From positions 744,001-808,000 of the forward strand of contig JAPFFF010000030.1 in assembly GCA_039105265.1 (NCBI GenBank): a stretch of DNA of 64,000 nt, in the 5' to 3' direction. The position numbers and the translations under genes are program-made. The DNA is from Tritrichomonas musculus. Lineage: Eukaryota > Parabasalia > Tritrichomonadida > Tritrichomonadidae. Under the pieces are notes generated by a model. That model was not told where the DNA came from, did no database searches, and saw only the letters and a program-made list of their open reading frames with translations. Each line of letters opens with the position of its first letter. The first letter of the stretch is position 1. This document shows positions 62,588 to 64,000 of the stretch, one piece after another.

Positions 62588-64000
62588 TTACGTTTTTTTG
62601 ATCTCAGTTTTATATGTAACATACTTGTTTTCATTTAAATTATATTGAATGACTTTTAAATTAGTATAGCATTTAATAAACACTTTTGAAATTTCAAGTT
62701 GTTCATCATCAATAATTCTATTTCTAAATTTCATTGGTTCATCTTTAGAATTCAAAAACAAATTATAATGTTCAAATGATTTTTCGTTATCTCTGTTTAA
62801 TTCATAAAAATGGCCAAGGTTAAATTCTGCTAGCTTAAAATTATTTTTTGAAGCTTTCGAATACATATATTCAGCATTTTCATCGTCATTAAAATAGTAT
62901 TGATAATATAATCCATAACAATTTTGACCATATGGATACTCGTTGTTTCCTGATGTTTGGATATAAAATTTTGCTTTTTCTATGTTTATTATATCTTCAT
63001 GGATCAAATATAATAATACCAAATTATTATTTGCTGGGTAAAAATATTTATTATATCTTATTTTTTCTTCATATCCTTCATTAAAATTAAAAAAATACTT
63101 AGTTTGCTCTTTTTCAGCACATTTTGTATAATATTTAATTGCCTTTATAATATTTTCTTTTATACCTATGCCATTTTCATAGATATACCCTAAATAAAAA
63201 AGTGGATTAGGATTGTTTTCTTTTGCAGATTGATTTCAAAATTTTTTGTTTAGTTCCAAGTCCATAAAAATATAGTTTTCCGAGATCAAACAAAGCATCA
63301 GGATTCTTTGAAAAAGACGCTTTTTCAAAAGATTTTTTGGCTTTGGCATAATCCTTTTCAACACCAATCCTATTAAAATACAATTTACCAAAATATCTTT
63401 GTGCAATAGAACGATTTTTTTCTGCTGCTAATTCAAAGTATTTTTTAGCTTCTTTGTAATTATGATAATATTCGGAAGGCTTATAATGCAAAATGGCTAA
63501 ATTAAACAAGGCATCACTGTTATTCTGTTTTATTGCAATTTCAAAGTAGTATTTAGCTCTTGCATAATCTTTAGAGACACCCAGTCCATAATAATACATT
63601 TTACCCAAATTATCATATGCGTAAGGATTACTAAAACTAGCAGATTTTTTAAAATATTCTATTAATTTTTTCATATTTTTTATTCATTCTTTGACCTTTA
63701 AAATACATCACTCCTAAGCAATTTAATGAATAAGGATCATTCTGAGATGCTGCCAATTCAAAACATTGTTTTGCTTTTTCAAAATCTTGACTGATACCTT
63801 GTCCTTTTATATAACAATTTCCCAAATAAAATAATGCTGTTAAATCATTTTTTTTTTTATCCCAATCTTATAATATTCAACCGCCTTTTCATAGTTTTTT
63901 TCAACACCAATGCCATTTAAATACATACATGCAAGCGAATTAAATATTTTTTATCTGAATTTTCCATTTTTTTCATCATAAAAATATGGAAACTTTCGAT
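62588..64000 (-). pseudogene. Sel1-repeat protein gene with several frameshifts, running off the window
   Basis: Sel1/TPR-like units of about 36 residues run leftward from the window edge to a stop at 62588: SLACMYLNGIGVEKNYEKAV, ALFYLGNCYIKGQGISQDFE, AYDNLGKMYYYGLGVSKDYA, LFYLGYIYENGIGIKENIIK, LAEFNLGHFYELNRDNEKSF. The reading frame shifts at about 63945, 63855, 63685 and 63235, each at a run of A/T (A6 or longer). The unit order is continuous across each shift. In trichomonads such repeats usually follow a kinase domain; if so here, the kinase part lies beyond 64000. Either a decayed copy or uncorrected homopolymer errors. Confidence 0.75.

Noticed and set aside
1-64000. CRISPR arrays, rRNA genes, prokaryotic operons
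   Set aside because: None seen; the tandem repeats present have no spacers, and gene structure is eukaryotic.

Overview
The window is nuclear DNA of a parabasalid protist (trichomonad), most likely a Tritrichomonas-type genome. The evidence is very AT-rich intergenic DNA, genes that almost all lack introns, and one intron with a trichomonad-like 3' element. Short TCAYTWTY initiator motifs lie 12-22 nt before several ATGs, and there is a trichomonad-type histone H3. Members of typical trichomonad families are present: BspA-like LRR proteins, Sel1-repeat kinases, subtilisins, F5/8C and RCC1 proteins with a shared N-terminal module, and BTB-like coiled-coil proteins. Several bacterial-type genes add to this picture. 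The species call is inference.

Layout. 0.2-2.4 kb: a two-exon BAR-PH-ArfGAP-ankyrin gene. 2.6-4.0 kb: a decayed BspA-like LRR gene. 4.5-10.5 kb: a coiled-coil protein, a membrane-anchored subtilisin with a repeat stalk, and a PPP phosphatase. 12.3-17.6 kb: CFAP410 (ciliary LRR protein), tRNA-Asn, a broken tandem-kinase/Sel1 gene and a broken F5/8C gene. 18.0-20.2 kb: a PPP phosphatase split by a long low-complexity insertion. 20.2-29.6 kb: gene-poor, with one bacterial-type DUF4332 gene, an inverted-repeat element and a decayed gene. 29.6-36.6 kb: a DUF3447/LRR protein, an orphan membrane tail, a broken RCC1 gene, tRNA-Lys and a sugar transporter. 39-43.7 kb: a BTB-like coiled-coil protein, relics, a 10-bp satellite, a small inverted-repeat transposon derivative and histone H3. 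44.4-52 kb: a polo-like kinase, a 1.46-kb Tc1/mariner-like element, a DUF2188 gene, a 229-bp TTAA-flanked MITE and an SLC45-like transporter. 52-64 kb: a relic, a bacterial-type glycoside hydrolase, an intact RCC1-like gene with acidic repeats, a large orphan protein, and fragments of kinase and Sel1-repeat genes running off the end.

The window has no operon-like logic. Its genes serve membrane traffic, phospho-signalling, flagellar assembly, surface adhesion and proteolysis, sugar uptake and glycan breakdown. The main pattern is that singleton genes are intact, while members of large amplified families are mostly broken by one-base shifts, in-frame stops or small deletions. Small DNA transposon remnants fill several gaps. 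No single wholly new system stands out. The best leads are the inverted-repeat elements, the intron, the unrecognised gene relics and the module shuffling between the RCC1 and F5/8C families.
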